Origin: Lindgomyces ingoldianus
Taxonomy: Eukaryota; Ascomycota; Dothideomycetes; Pleosporales; Lindgomycetaceae
Direction: 5' to 3'
Assembly: GCF_010093535.1 (NCBI RefSeq)
Contig: NW_022985163.1
Coordinates: 989,243-1,023,785 of the forward strand
DNA: 34,543 nucleotides
The position numbers were made by a program, and so were the translations under genes. Numbering within the stretch: the stretch's first letter is position 1; the number at the start of each line of letters is the position of its first letter. Under the pieces are notes generated by a model. The model did no database searches, had not been told where the DNA came from, and saw only the letters and a program-made list of their open reading frames with translations. Below, in pieces: positions 1 to 9,684 of the stretch.

Positions 1-157
1 AAAAAAGAATATAAGAAACACATAAGCTGACAGAGAAACAGCGTTACTAGGGTTTATCCGAAGAAATTCTGACTAACTAGCGCGTCCAAAAGAGGAGATT
101 CTGCTAAACTTTTCGTTCTGCAAACCCGAATATAATAAGCAGAGCAAGCTCTGCTAA
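1..157 (+). mobile_element. 3'-terminal 157 bp of cassette E (Helitron/Helentron-like end)
   Basis: The segment is nearly the same as the reverse complement of 6173-6335; most differences are C/T or G/A. It ends in a 7-bp stem with a 2-nt loop (GCAGAGC at 139-145, GCTCTGC at 148-154) that runs into CTAA (154-157), and the next base is T. In the other copy the same end is also followed by T but by different flanking DNA, so this is the true end of an inserted unit. A 3' hairpin and CTRR followed by T are Helitron hallmarks; here the hairpin sits closer to the end than usual. The rest of this copy lies left of the window. Confidence 0.5.
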
Positions 158-529
158 TAAATGCCCTAAGATTATTATCTTTAATAGAGATAAGTTATTT
201 ACTAGCAGGTTTTAGAAAGTAGCTATAAGGCATTTTAATATAACATATAAGCTATCTACAGCATACTATCTATAGATAGACAGTTAAACTAAAAGAGTAA
301 ACATAGAAGTAGAAAAGTACTTAAGGAAGTATGTTTTCTATAGTTAAGATAACTAGGCAGAATAGCTCTTAATAGCGCAGCTAGCTATTAACATAGTAGA
401 ATCTGCTATAATAAAGAGAACACTATATAAAGCTAATTTTAGCTATAACCTTTATTTTATGCTGCAAGGAAATTAGCCTACAAACTCTTAAAAATTAATT
501 AACTAATTATTAAACTTAAGAAGCATATA
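158..529 (+). pseudogene. Gypsy integrase remnant of G1
   Basis: This AT-rich stretch has no open frame. It is assigned because it aligns, reverse-complemented, with the integrase-proximal part of G2 (about 4810-5180), for example at 250-330 and 352-455. Stops are mostly TAA/TAG in the pattern expected from RIP. Its left edge is the insertion point of cassette E; the G2 counterpart shows an A|T dinucleotide there. Its right edge is the TA target of A1. No catalytic residue can be placed with confidence. Confidence 0.55.
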
Positions 530-2374
530 ACGTACCTAACGGGTTGGCCGGCCACTTTTGCCAAGCCCCCACTAAAACCACCCCATTCTGGCGCAAAACA
601 GCCCACTTTAGCCCTATATAGAGCAATACAACATAAGATATTATTTAGAGTCTACTTTTACTACTTTCTTACATATACGCAAGTTATGCCTAGTCTAATT
701 ACACTGCCTACATTACCTTTAACTTAGCTTACTTTCTTTAGCGCGCACCTGCGTCTTTAGCTTCTTTCTATTACTACGCGCTCTAAACTCCTTTAGAGTA
801 GTTAGACAAGCTCTATCCTTAACTATTAAGGTCTTTTCTGCCTAAATCTACTTTCTTTTATGCAATCTATGTTGTGTAGCAGCCTTATTTACTGCTTAAA
901 GCTTTATAATCTTCTTTTACGCTAACACTAGCTTATATGTAATAATTACTGCCCTCTTTAAGACTTTTTTAAAGGCCTTTATTATAGACATTAGTAAGCT
1001 ATTTATATGTCTCTAAATTTTTACCTTTATAAGCATTAATTATAACTTAAATTTAAGAGTATTACTTAGAGTTTACAACTACTAAAGCTTATTATTAATA
1101 AGTAGTAGTAGTAATAAAGTATATAACTAGATGTTAAAAGCTGTTTTAACTTATTTTAGGTTAAATAGGACTAAACTAGCGCCTTAAAACCCTTCTTAGA
1201 TATTACTAAAAGTAATTACTACATTATAAGCGCATATAAAGCATAGTAAGAACTTAAGTTTTATAATATAAGTAATTTAGTTACATATAAGATCTTTAGC
1301 TTAGCGCTTATATACTTTTTAAAAAAAAGCAAAACAACTTATATTAAGAGGCTATAGAAAGTGTAATAAGTGTAAAAGCATATAAATAGTAATAATTTTA
1401 TTCTCTTTATAGTACTACTAAAAATTAAGTAAGTTATAGCTTTTATAGCTATTAATAATAAAAAGCTAATAAGCGCTTATAACTTTTTTTTATATACTTA
1501 TTAAAGTGCTTTAACTACTGCAGCTTAAGCTTATTTATTATCTAGCTGTTTTTAGAGACTATAATAACCTAGTTCTAAAGTAGATTTTTTTTCTTATACT
1601 AGGCAGAGAGGTAATAGCAGCCTTTAAAGATAATAAAAAGTAAAATAGCCTACTTTATTATATTAATGCCTTAGATAACTATTATCTACTTTTTATTACT
1701 TTACTATATTACCTTTAGCTATCTTTATCTCTTTAAAGCTATAATAACTGCTCTAGTTAATATCTAGCCTATTATAAAGCCTAACTTATTAAAGTTATAC
1801 ATGTCTTTATTTTAGATACTGTACTTAGCTTTTATGTTAGCTACTAGGCAAAACTAGCCTTAGATAACCTCTAGATTTTTATAAAGCGCTTTTTTATAAT
1901 TATACTTATAATTAAACTTTATTATAAACTTAGAGCAGTGCTTAACCTACATACTAGGCTAGTTTAAGCTAACCTAGCCTAGATTGCGCTCTGCGCGCAA
2001 GGAATTAGCTATATTAGCTATAGCTATAAGCTTAGAGGGAAATCTGCGTGTAATAAGCTTAAGTATATACTTAACAACAACTTTTTTTTTAAGCTTAGTT
2101 AGATTTTTTAATTTAAGCTAGCATTCTGCTTTTAAAGGCTGTCTAGCGCGTTAATTACTTAGTATTATGTAAAAAACATTATAAATAGCTGTAGTGTATT
2201 ATAAAAAAGTTTTAAGTTTTATTTAAAAGCCTAAAGAGCAAGCTGTATCTAATGTTCTTTAGAAGATTTAATCTAGTGTTGTTGTTAAGGCATTATGTAG
2301 ATAGGTAGAGTGTGGTGGGGGCTTAGCAAAAGTGGCCGGCTAACCTGTGTAGCTGGCTAACCTGTTAGGTACGT
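530..2374 (-). mobile_element. Pogo-like DNA transposon A1 (Tc1/mariner), full length 1,845 bp
   Basis: The ends are inverted repeats beginning ACGTACCTAAC and containing a CTTTTGCTAAG/CTTTTGCCAAG core. TA is duplicated at 528-529 and 2375-2376, and G2 at about 4807-4812 provides the empty site. The interior is the reverse complement of A2/A3, so the transposase read on the minus strand. It is destroyed by RIP, with dense TAA/TAG. The length equals that of A2 once the nested B2 and its TSD are subtracted (1,845 bp), which supports both sets of borders. One end carries a doubled subterminal motif and the other a single one. Pogo-like elements of similar length (Molly, Pixie) are known from Parastagonospora nodorum; I recall this only as a family analogy, not as a match. 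Confidence 0.85.
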
Positions 2375-2850
2375 TATAAGAAATTAGTAATTAAAGCTAA
2401 ATTTAGTTAAAAAATAATAGAATAATATGTAAATAAATTATAACAACCTAGACTATAAATCTGCCCTAGAGACTATGTCTATTTTAAGACTAAGAACCTT
2501 AAGATACCTAGACCCTCTAGAAAGCTAGTAGAAAAGAGAATAAGACCTTATAAAGTCTTACAGACTTAATAAGACAACTATAAGCTTAAGCTTCCTACAC
2601 ATATAAAAATACACTTATAGTTTTATATTTTTAAACTAAAGAAAGCATCTAAAGAAATTCCCTTATCTACATAAGAATAAGAAGACTAAGAAACTAAATA
2701 TAAAGTAAAACACATTATTAGTAATTAAAAAAATAAGAAGGAATTTCTAGTAAAATTAAAAAAATAGCTTACTAGTAAAAACACTTAGAAACTAGCTAAA
2801 AACCTGCAGAACGCGCAGCTGTTAGTATAAAAGTACCTTTAAGCTTATCT
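2375..2850 (+). pseudogene. Gypsy pol C-terminus of G1: integrase tail and chromodomain
   Basis: One frame from about 2471 reads DYVYFKTKNLKIPRPSRKL, then a GPY/F-like module (RPYKVL, KLKLPTHIKIHL) and a chromodomain-like end (YKVKHII, EFLVKL, LTSKNT, AKNLQNAQLL). This order, integrase C-terminal module followed by a chromodomain, is typical of chromovirus-type Ty3/gypsy elements; the chromodomain is thought to steer integration to heterochromatin. The frame is broken by roughly ten TAA/TAG codons, each explicable as CAA/CAG or TGG hit by RIP. The homologous copy in G2 lies on the minus strand at about 4300-4750. Domain naming rests on motif reading, not on a search. Confidence 0.7.
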
Positions 2851-3561
2851 AAAAGAAACTAGCTAGGTAATAAAGCACTTATTTTAAAGAGAGCAGCTAC
2901 ATTATTACTAGATAGCAGTAGCCTTTAAAGACAAGTCTTTACTAAAGAAAGCTAAGAAGGTAAACAGCCTTCTGCCTTAGCCTTAAAGGCTTCTATCTTA
3001 TTTAAGAAGAAAAGGTCCCTTTTTAAGTACCTTACACAACAAGCTTTTAACAGATCTAGTAATTTTTAGATATAATTCTATTTAGAACGCTTCTTATCTT
3101 TTGCCTCTATTATCTTTTTTAGCAGATAAATCTACTTCTAGATCTACACTAACTATTCTTTAAAAAGCTTTTAGTTGTAAGCTCTTAGAGCCTTAGTAAA
3201 CTAAAGAAGCTTTTTCTTTTTCTTCTTTAAGCGCTTTTAGGCAGCGTTAGACATAAAAGCATTACACTAGTTATTTTTCTTTACACACTCTACGCACTTA
3301 TTTAATAATAAAGTTAACACATAAAATAACTTTAATAACTAGTAAGCGCTGCAGGGTTACATCTTTATTTAATAAAAAGGATTAAAATAAAAGGCAGTGT
3401 AAGGAAAATAAGATAAGTAGGAATACTAAGCTATTTAGCTTAAGAAAAATAAATGTTAAAGATGCCTTCTAGTAAGTAAGCGCTTACTTTATAAATAAAC
3501 TCTTACTAACACAGTTGTGTAAGCAGAGCAGCAAGGACGCTGCTAGAGAGGAGGGGCAGCG
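2851..3561 (+). other. 3' untranslated tail of G1 with polypurine tract
   Basis: There is no coding signal. The first 190 bp or so match the G2 tail (4148-4290, reverse complement). A purine-rich run, AGAGAGGAGGGG at 3545-3556, lies 5 bp before the LTR. This is the expected place for the polypurine tract that primes plus-strand DNA synthesis. Confidence 0.55.
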
Positions 3562-4147
3562 TGTTACAGTCTATAGTTAGACTAACGTAACCCCTCTAGT
3601 GGTGCTCTACAGTTTAGTTAGGTTAGAGTAGGGCTTGCTTATAGACTAATTAGAGGACACAGAAGCAGCGCAGCTACCTGTAGTAATAGAAGAGTGTACT
3701 ATCTAGTAGGATAGCAGGACGCAGGTCCTAATAAGCTAAGCAAGTTAAGTAAGTTAGTAGGGCAGCTAACTTAAAGAACTTACTTAACTTATTTTTAGCA
3801 CCTTTTAGACATGTATATATTCCTAACCTTAAATAACCTTTAAGAGGTGTGTTTAATGTTTAGTTTATTTTTTATATAGACTAAGTAGCATTTAGCTTTC
3901 TAAAGAGCTGCAATACTATTTATATATCTACACTATATATACCTCTAACCCTGTCTAACAGGACTGTTTAACCTGGCTACTATACTGCTGCCTAAGGGTA
4001 AACTACAATCTAGTCACCCTACTTCACTCTATTAGCCTAATAGCCTTTACGTGGGACTGTACACCCTACTGTTGGCCTCTACTACCCGTCCTACCCCACT
4101 AGGAATATCATTGACCTGAGTGCTTCCACAAAGCAAGGATTGTAACA
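3562..4147 (+). repeat. 3' LTR of G1 (586 bp)
   Basis: Starts TGTTACA and ends TGTAACA, a perfect 7-bp inverted end of the TG...CA type, directly after a polypurine tract. The outer edge abuts G2 sequence. Most of the LTR is AT-rich, but roughly the last 150 bp are GC-richer and look little mutated. The 5' LTR is outside the window. Confidence 0.7.
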
Positions 4148-6172
4148 ATAAAGTACCTAAAAAAGAACTTTTTCTCTTTAGATAAAATAGTAGCCTTTAA
4201 GGTAGTAGTAAAAAGTTAATTACCTTTTTAACCTTTTTTTAGCTAGGACTTGTCTTTAAAGGCTGCTGCTATTTAATAATAACATAGCTATTTTTTTTAA
4301 AATAAGTGCTTTATTACCTAGCTAGTTCCTTTTAGATAAGTCTAGAGGTACTTCTGTACTAACTACTGCGCATTCTGTAGATTTTTAGCTAGCTTTTAAG
4401 TGTTTTTACTAGTAAGCTATTTTATTTATTTTACTAAAAAAAATTTATTTTTTTAGTTGTTAATAATTTATTTTACTTTAGTTATATATTATTTTATTAT
4501 TTTATTTTTATGTTAATAAGAGAATTTTCTTAAATACTTTTTCTAATTTTAAGATGTAAAACTATAGGTGTAACTTTATATATAGAAAAAGCTTTAGCCT
4601 ATAGTTATTTTATTAAGTTTAAAAAACTTTATAAAGTTTTCTTTTTCTTTTTACTAGCTTTTTAAAGAGTTAAGGTATTTTAAAGTTCTTAGTTTTAAAG
4701 TATACATAGTCTTCTAGGTAAATCTCTAGTTTACATTTTTATATTTAATTTACATATTATTTTATTATTATTTTTAGCTAAATTTAGCTTTACTACTAAC
4801 TTTTAATATATATTTTATAAATTTAATAGGCAGTTAATTAACTTTAGTAAGTTTATAAGCTAGCTTTCTTAAAGCATGTAGTAAAAGTAATAGCTAAAAT
4901 TAGCTTTATATAAAGTTTCTTTTATTATAGCAGATTCTACTATGTTAATAGCAAGTTGTGCTATAAAAAGCTATTCTGCCTAGTTATTTTAATAATAAGA
5001 TATATATTATTTTAGGTATTTTTCTACTTTAGCATTTATTCTCTTAGTCTGTCTGTCTGTCTACAGGTAATACACTGTAGATAGCTTATGTGTTATGCCT
5101 AGGTATTTTATAGTAGCTTTTTAGAATTTGCTAGTAAACAGCTTATCTCTGTTAAAAATAATAATTTATAAGCATTTATATACTAAAACTATATTTTGCT
5201 TAAGTTTATATATAAATTTTTTAGCTATTATAGTTTTTTTTAATAGCTATGTGTATAGAAACTTTATAGTTTTATTAAAGGCTACTATTATTATATTATA
5301 TATTTAGTGTATACTAGGTTTCTTTAATAAAGGAAGGCTAGTTATAAAGTCTATAGTAACTATTATTTATAGTTACTTTAAAGCTTTAATTAGTTAAAGG
5401 TATTTATATATTTTATGCCTTTAGAGGTTATTTTTATTACATGTGTTATGTTTCTTAAGTACCTTTATGCATAGTTGCTTTATTTTAGGTATTAGTTAAA
5501 GTATAGCTGCTTTTAGTTTCTTTTAAAAAGTGCTAATTTCTAGATGTCTAAACATTAGAGATTTATAATACTTATAAATTAATTTTTTATTATCTTTATT
5601 TAGTTACTATAAGCGCATAGAATTCTTTTATAGGCCTAGGTTTGTTATATACTAATCCTTTTTTATTTTTTTTAAAAAGATAAACTTTTTAGTTCTTTTT
5701 TTTATCTTTTAAAATAGTTAGGTCTTTAGCTAAAAGTGTTAGCCTATTAGTTTTAAGCTCTAGAGACATGCTTAATTATGTAGTTAAACTAGGCAAGCTC
5801 TATTACTTATTATATATGCATTAGTAAGAGTTTTTTTATTATTAGAAATATAACTAAATTTACATAGTCTATTATAATATTAAAACACTTTTTTATTCTA
5901 TGCAACTCTATTGCCTAGACTTATATTATATTTAGTATTGCTTTTAGTTCTTTATTAAGTATGCTGTAGTCTGCTTTAGATTTTAAAAACTTTACTAAGT
6001 AGTATACTACTAGATGCTATTTTTTACCTTCTTATTTTTAATAAAAGGCTACACTGCTTGCTTTTAAAAACGCATTTATATAAATCTTTATATCTAGCTT
6101 TAGATTATATATTTATAGTACTAGTTTATTAGTTACAGCTTATTTTAATGCTTTAAAGGTGTTATTTATTTA
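4148..6172 (-). pseudogene. G2 pol remnant: RNase H, integrase, chromodomain
   Basis: Read on the minus strand from 6172, the frame shows FKALK.AVTN and then LKLDIKIYINAFL, the entry of a gypsy RNase H. Near 5930-5970 DYSILNKELKAIL fits the conserved NKELLAI box. Integrase sequence follows, with the chromodomain and tail at about 4750-4148 matching G1. Dense TAA/TAG codons reflect RIP. The frame upstream, before cassette E, continues at 9029 with the end of the reverse transcriptase, so E separates RT from RNase H. No open frame survives. Confidence 0.65.
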
Positions 6173-6449
6173 TTAGCAGAGCTTGCTTTGCTTATTATAT
6201 TCGGGTTTGCAGAATAAAAAGTTAAGCAGAATCTTCTCTTTTAGACGCGCTAGTTAGTTAGAATTTCTTTAAATAAACCCTAGTAACGCTATTTCTCTGT
6301 CACCTTACGTATTTCTTACATTCTTTTTTTTAAAAAAATGTATACCTAATATAGATGTACCTTTCTGTTAATTTGCATAAAGTTTACTCTAGTATACGTT
6401 GTGTAAAACATGTTTACATTATAGATAGTTGCGTCTGTTCCACCTCTCT

Positions 6450-6537
6450 AGCCACATTAGTGTGTCGGGGATTGGCATCAGCTACATTAGTGTGTTAGGG
6501 ATTAGCATTAGCTGCATTAGTGTGTTAGAGATTGGCA
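6450..6537 (+). repeat. 30-bp tandem repeat, first array (2.9 copies)
   Basis: Units start at 6450, 6480 and 6510 with consensus core ATTAGTGTGTTAGGGATT. The same unit, on the same strand, forms a second array at 8392-8476. The array stops exactly where pogo fragment B4 begins. Confidence 0.85.
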
Positions 6538-7265
6538 GTTGCTTACACACCTAAGTTGCTTACATTTGCTAAGACTACACCATAACAAACTTTATAACAA
6601 CCTGCTCTAGCACTATAGAGTAGAGTACAGCTTAGAATATTATTTAGATACTACTTTTACTTCTTGCTTACATGTTTACACGTTATGCCTAGTCTAATTG
6701 CACTGTCTGCAGCGCCTTTAAGATTGCTTACCTACTTTAGCTTTGTTAGATTAAAGCACTGTTTCTAGGCTTCCTAAGATGAATGATGGGTTTAGATATA
6801 ATGTATAGGATAATAATTAATTGTATTAATTTATTAATCCTTTTTTCTACTCTGCTTATGTTGCTTAGCTTTTGTTTTTCTAGTCTAAGTCTCTCGCGCA
6901 CTAGCCCTATGCGGGACTAGCTTGCAACATGCTGCAATTTGCTGCAACATGCTGCAATTTGTTGCAAAATGCTGCAACATGCAGCAATTTGCAGCAACAT
7001 ACTGTTTAAGCTTATTGCTTGTACTATGTAGCAGCTTTCGTCCAGCGTTCCTCCTGTCTTAACAGTAGGTGCGTATATCTAACAAGCTTACACTTGCTTC
7101 TTTACCTTCTTCCTGTCACTACACGCCCTAACCTCCTTTAGAGCTGTTAAGCGCAGGCTTTTCTAAATGTAGCTGCCTTATTAGCTGCTTAAAGCTTAGT
7201 AATTTCTTATTACGCTAACACTAGCTTATGTACAATTATTGCTATCCTTTTTAAGGCTTTTTTTT
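6538..7265 (-). mobile_element. Fragment B4: 3' end of a family B pogo element
   Basis: Reverse complement of the last part of B1 (about 11830-12240), with the same landmarks: GTTGCTTACACACC, the CTTTTGCTAAG-like core (here CATTTGCTAAG) and the conserved tail of the transposase region. The outermost bases of the terminal repeat (ACGTACTTCACAGG) are missing and no TA duplication is visible. The inner edge near 7265 is also truncated. A solo copia LTR is nested at 6744-7084. Confidence 0.7.
6744..7084 (-). repeat. Solo copia LTR with 5-bp target duplication AGCTT
   Basis: Reverse-complement copy of the copia LTR at 30887-31207, bounded by TGTTAGA and TCTAACA (RIP forms of TGTCAGA/TCTGACA). AGCTT flanks it at 6739-6743 and 7085-7089. 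With no internal copia sequence attached, it is a solo LTR left by LTR-LTR recombination. It is longer than the reference copy (341 against 321 bp) because its internal TGCTGCAA repeats are expanded (about 6921-7007). Confidence 0.88.
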
Positions 7266-8391
7266 CTAGAGACATTACCCCTATATAACCCTCTCTATAC
7301 GTAGAGCTACTTGTAACACAACTAATATCTACTAGGGATTGCTGCCTGCTGCTGTAATCTACTGCAGTTTGCTGCAATTTGCTATAGTTTGCTATAGTTT
7401 GCTGTAGTTTGCCGTAATTTGCTATAGTTTGCTGCAATTTGCTGTAGTTTGCTGCAATTTGCTGTAGTTTGCTGCAATTTGCTGTAGTTTGCTGCAATTT
7501 ACTGTAGTTTACTGCAATTTGCTGCAATTTACTTTATGCATTTCTTAACACTAGTAGGTAATCTCTTACTAACATCTCTAGGCATTAGCCTATTATATTT
7601 AAACAGTAGTTAAAGAAGCTAAACTAGCAGTTGTGTAAGTAAAACAACTTGTTAAGGTATTACATGTACTACATTAATCTTTGCGGCGATAGAGAGGCAG
7701 AGGCAGAGGCAGAGGCAGCGCTAGAGCTCCCTAGCACTCTAAGAAATTCCTGCAGAGGCAACAAACTACACAAGCTGCAGCTCTACAACTAGAGCTTTAA
7801 TGCTAAAACAATTAAATTAAAGATATTAGGTAGCAGTATTAGGCATAGCGTAGCAGTATTAGGCAGTGAAAGGAACAGGCGCAACGTGTAACAAGGTAGG
7901 CACAGTTAACCACGTGGCCTTCTCTTGCTTATAGAGGTTTAGGCTAGACTAGAGACAACTGCTAGTGCTAGTGCTAGTGCTAGCTCTAGCATTATCTATA
8001 TATATATTATACTATGCAAGAATACTTAGCTTAAGTATTCCTGTGCGTACCTTTTAGTATAGTAGGGAAAGTCGCATAGTATTAGCTTAGCAGGCAGGGC
8101 GTCTACCTTATTACACAACGCTAGAGACCGCAAGGTGTAAAAGGGAGAATGTAAGAGGTATTAAGCAGGAAAAACAGGTTACAGAGAGGGAATGCAGGAT
8201 AGGGGGGTAACAAGAGAGAGTAAACCTTAGGGTTAGAGGCAGAGGTACAGAGGCTGAGGAGCCTATATACCCTGTGCTAAGCCCTTAGGGTACTCAGGGG
8301 TTAGATAGCTGTAACATAACTGTGATAAAGGAAGACTATTGCAAGGGCAGGAACGCGTTAAGAGCTAGAGCTAGCTATTATTTACTTTTTT
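7266..8391. other. Non-coding interior of cassette E, rich in simple repeats
   Basis: I find no gene here. Besides the decamer array at 7351-7530 it holds an AGGCAG hexamer run (7693-7719), a 20-bp-period duplication of TAGCAGTATTAGGCA (7831 and 7851), a GCTAGT run (7961-7990) and a hairpin with 9-bp stem at 8020-8040. The part from 7690 to 8390 is GC-richer and less TA-saturated than its surroundings, so it may be a younger insertion or an unrecognised LTR. Confidence 0.5.
7351..7530 (+). repeat. 18-copy decamer array (GCTGCAATTT / GCTGTAGTTT)
   Basis: Exactly 18 units of 10 bp with no indels. Units largely alternate GCTGCAATTT and GCTGTAGTTT, with minor variants such as GCTATAGTTT and ACTGCAATTT. 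The core resembles the TGCTGCAA repeats inside the neighbouring copia LTR. A repetitive Gln/Asn/Tyr-rich frame on the other strand is a by-product of the repeat. Confidence 0.95.
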
Positions 8392-8476
8392 AGCTATATT
8401 AGTGTGTTAGGGATTGGCATTAGCTGTATTAGTGTGTTAAGGATTAGCATTAGCTATATTAGTGTGTTAGTGATTA
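8392..8476 (+). repeat. 30-bp tandem repeat, second array (2.8 copies)
   Basis: Units start at 8392, 8422 and 8452 and carry the same ATTAGTGTGTTAGGGATT core as the array at 6450-6537. The two arrays may be halves of one array split by the DNA now lying between them. Confidence 0.85.
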
Positions 8477-9028
8477 TGTGAAGCTATGTAAGGCACTAGA
8501 GACATAAGGAACTGCATTAAATGTATTGCTAGAGGAGTCCTTTACAGGAGTCTATATATATGCGAAATAATTAGGTGGGTCTTGGCAACAGACTGTGCTA
8601 AGATGCATATAACTATAGTGCTAACGCATCTGACTATTGTGTGACAACACATCTAACTATTGTGCAACTATAGTAACAACACATCTAAGTGTCACCACTG
8701 TAAACAGATTAGTTATATGCTATAGTTAAATGTTATTATTATACATCTATTACCTGTCTAATACTACTTTGCTAAGCATTATGCTATAACTATTCTTTAA
8801 CCTAGACAACCTACTTTAATATGCTAACTATTACTATTGCGTAAGAAGAGCACAGGGATCTACTGTCGCGCACATAGGCCTGGTGTTGCGCCTGTGTTTC
8901 AGACAAGCAGCCTAGGACACTTAGCGCCTAAGCTCTCTATAAGCCTCTTATAGTTAATAGACTTGCTTCTTATTGCTCTCTAATTAGTAGTTGCAACAAT
9001 TACTCTAAGCAAGCTTTGCTTTTACAGA
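8477..9028. other. 5' part of cassette E, no gene seen
   Basis: There is no open frame. It contains three imperfect copies of an ACACATCTAACTATTGTG-like unit (about 8623-8693), partly complementary ATGCATATAACTA / TTAGTTATATGC arms flanking them, and a small GC-richer island at about 8840-8940. Confidence 0.5.
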
Positions 9029-9620
9029 TTATTTATAAACTGTTGTAGTATTTTAAAGTTTAGATAAATTTTATAATTACTTTTTCTTTTATAGTAGCAT
9101 TAGTTAAAGGTAAGGTAATTTTAGAGTAGTTTTTAATTATTTATCTAACATATCTAGATAGTCCTAGAAATCCTTTAACTTCTTTAACTATTATAAGCTT
9201 TAGCTACTCTAAGACTTTTTATATCTTAGCTAAGTTAATCTTAATTTTATTGCTATTAATTATAAATTTTAAGTATTCTATTTTAGTAATATAGAATTTA
9301 TATTTAGATAACTAGAGGTAGAGTCTGTATTCTTGTAACTTCTCTAAAACTCTTTGTACCTTCTGTATGTAGTCTTCTAGACTGTCTTTATGTAGATAAG
9401 GACGTTATCTAGTTATACTAATATAAAGACATTAAGGTATAGGTTTAAAGCTATATTAATAATTCTCTAGAATGTTGCTAGAGCGTTTATTAAGCTAAAT
9501 AGCATTACTAATAGCTTATATAATCTTTATAAAGTTTAAAAGGCTGTTAGCTATTTATCTTCTTTTTTTATTTATATTTTATTAAACTTATTTTATATGT
9601 TAAACTTTATAAAGTACTTA
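9029..9620 (-). pseudogene. G2 reverse transcriptase remnant (palm to thumb)
   Basis: The minus strand read from 9620 gives a decayed gypsy RT. Around 9400 the sequence corresponds to the catalytic Y-x-D-D box followed by VLIY; the second aspartate reads as N, a G-to-A change. Nearer 9250-9060 a frame reads EYLKFII.SNKIKI, then VKEVKGFLGLSRYVR and IIKNYSKITLPLTNAT, the connection typical of gypsy RT before RNase H. Many TAA/TAG codons interrupt it. The upstream part lies across B1 at 12258-13345. Confidence 0.7.
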
Positions 9621-9684
9621 ACGTACTTTACAGGCGAGTTGCTTACACACCTAAGTTGCTTACTTTTGCTAAGACCCTACTACA

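Larger units (their letters stand above)
158..4147 (+). mobile_element. Ty3/gypsy retrotransposon G1, 3' part, heavily RIP-mutated
   Basis: Plus-strand gypsy copy comprising integrase remnants (158-529), chromodomain-containing pol end (about 2471-2850), a non-coding tail, a polypurine tract and a 3' LTR (3562-4147). Its coding parts match the minus-strand element G2: 158-529 pairs with about 5180-4810, and 2375-3040 pairs with about 4800-4148. G2 sequence begins directly at the outer edge of the G1 LTR, so G1 most likely inserted tail-to-tail into the 3' untranslated part of G2. The 5' part of G1 lies beyond cassette E and outside the window. A pogo-type element (A1) interrupts it at 530-2374. 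Confidence 0.75.
6173..9028 (-). mobile_element. Cassette E inserted in G2 between RT and RNase H (possible non-autonomous Helitron/Helentron)
   Basis: On the minus strand the cassette starts TCTGTAAAAG (9028 downward) and ends in a hairpin plus CTAA (to 6173), flanked by A on the 5' side and T on the 3' side. The 157-bp end recurs at 1-157 in a different target. Both ends carry an AGCTTGCTT motif near the terminus, a subterminal inverted similarity. The body holds two arrays of the same 30-bp repeat, a pogo fragment (B4), a solo copia LTR and low-complexity DNA; no replicase or helicase frame is visible. Helentron-associated short elements combine subterminal inverted repeats, tandem repeats and a 3' hairpin, which fits. 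The class remains a hypothesis, and the 5' boundary is less certain than the 3' one. Confidence 0.4.

Noticed and set aside
1..6335. One large palindromic segmental duplication
   Set aside because: The inverted match ends exactly at the G1 LTR edge and at cassette E ends with different flanks. Two gypsy copies in opposite orientation, each with an independent E insertion, explain it better.
6173..6335. LTR (TGTTATT...TTACA) at the cassette E end
   Set aside because: Similarity to the copy at 1-157 continues past the supposed outer LTR edge, and no 5-bp duplication fits.
6450..6537. CRISPR-like array
   Set aside because: The 30-bp units are contiguous with no spacers, and the genome is eukaryotic in character.
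7210..7527. 105-codon minus-strand frame rich in Gln, Asn and Tyr
   Set aside because: It is the translation of the 10-bp array (three units give ten codons); no non-repeat domain and no support as a gene.
8030..8130. Possible tRNA or 5S rRNA gene in the GC-richer stretch
   Set aside because: No cloverleaf, A/B box pair or 5S-like internal control region could be built.
8840..8940. GC-richer island as an exon of a host gene
   Set aside because: It is too short, has no open frame of note and lies inside cassette E.
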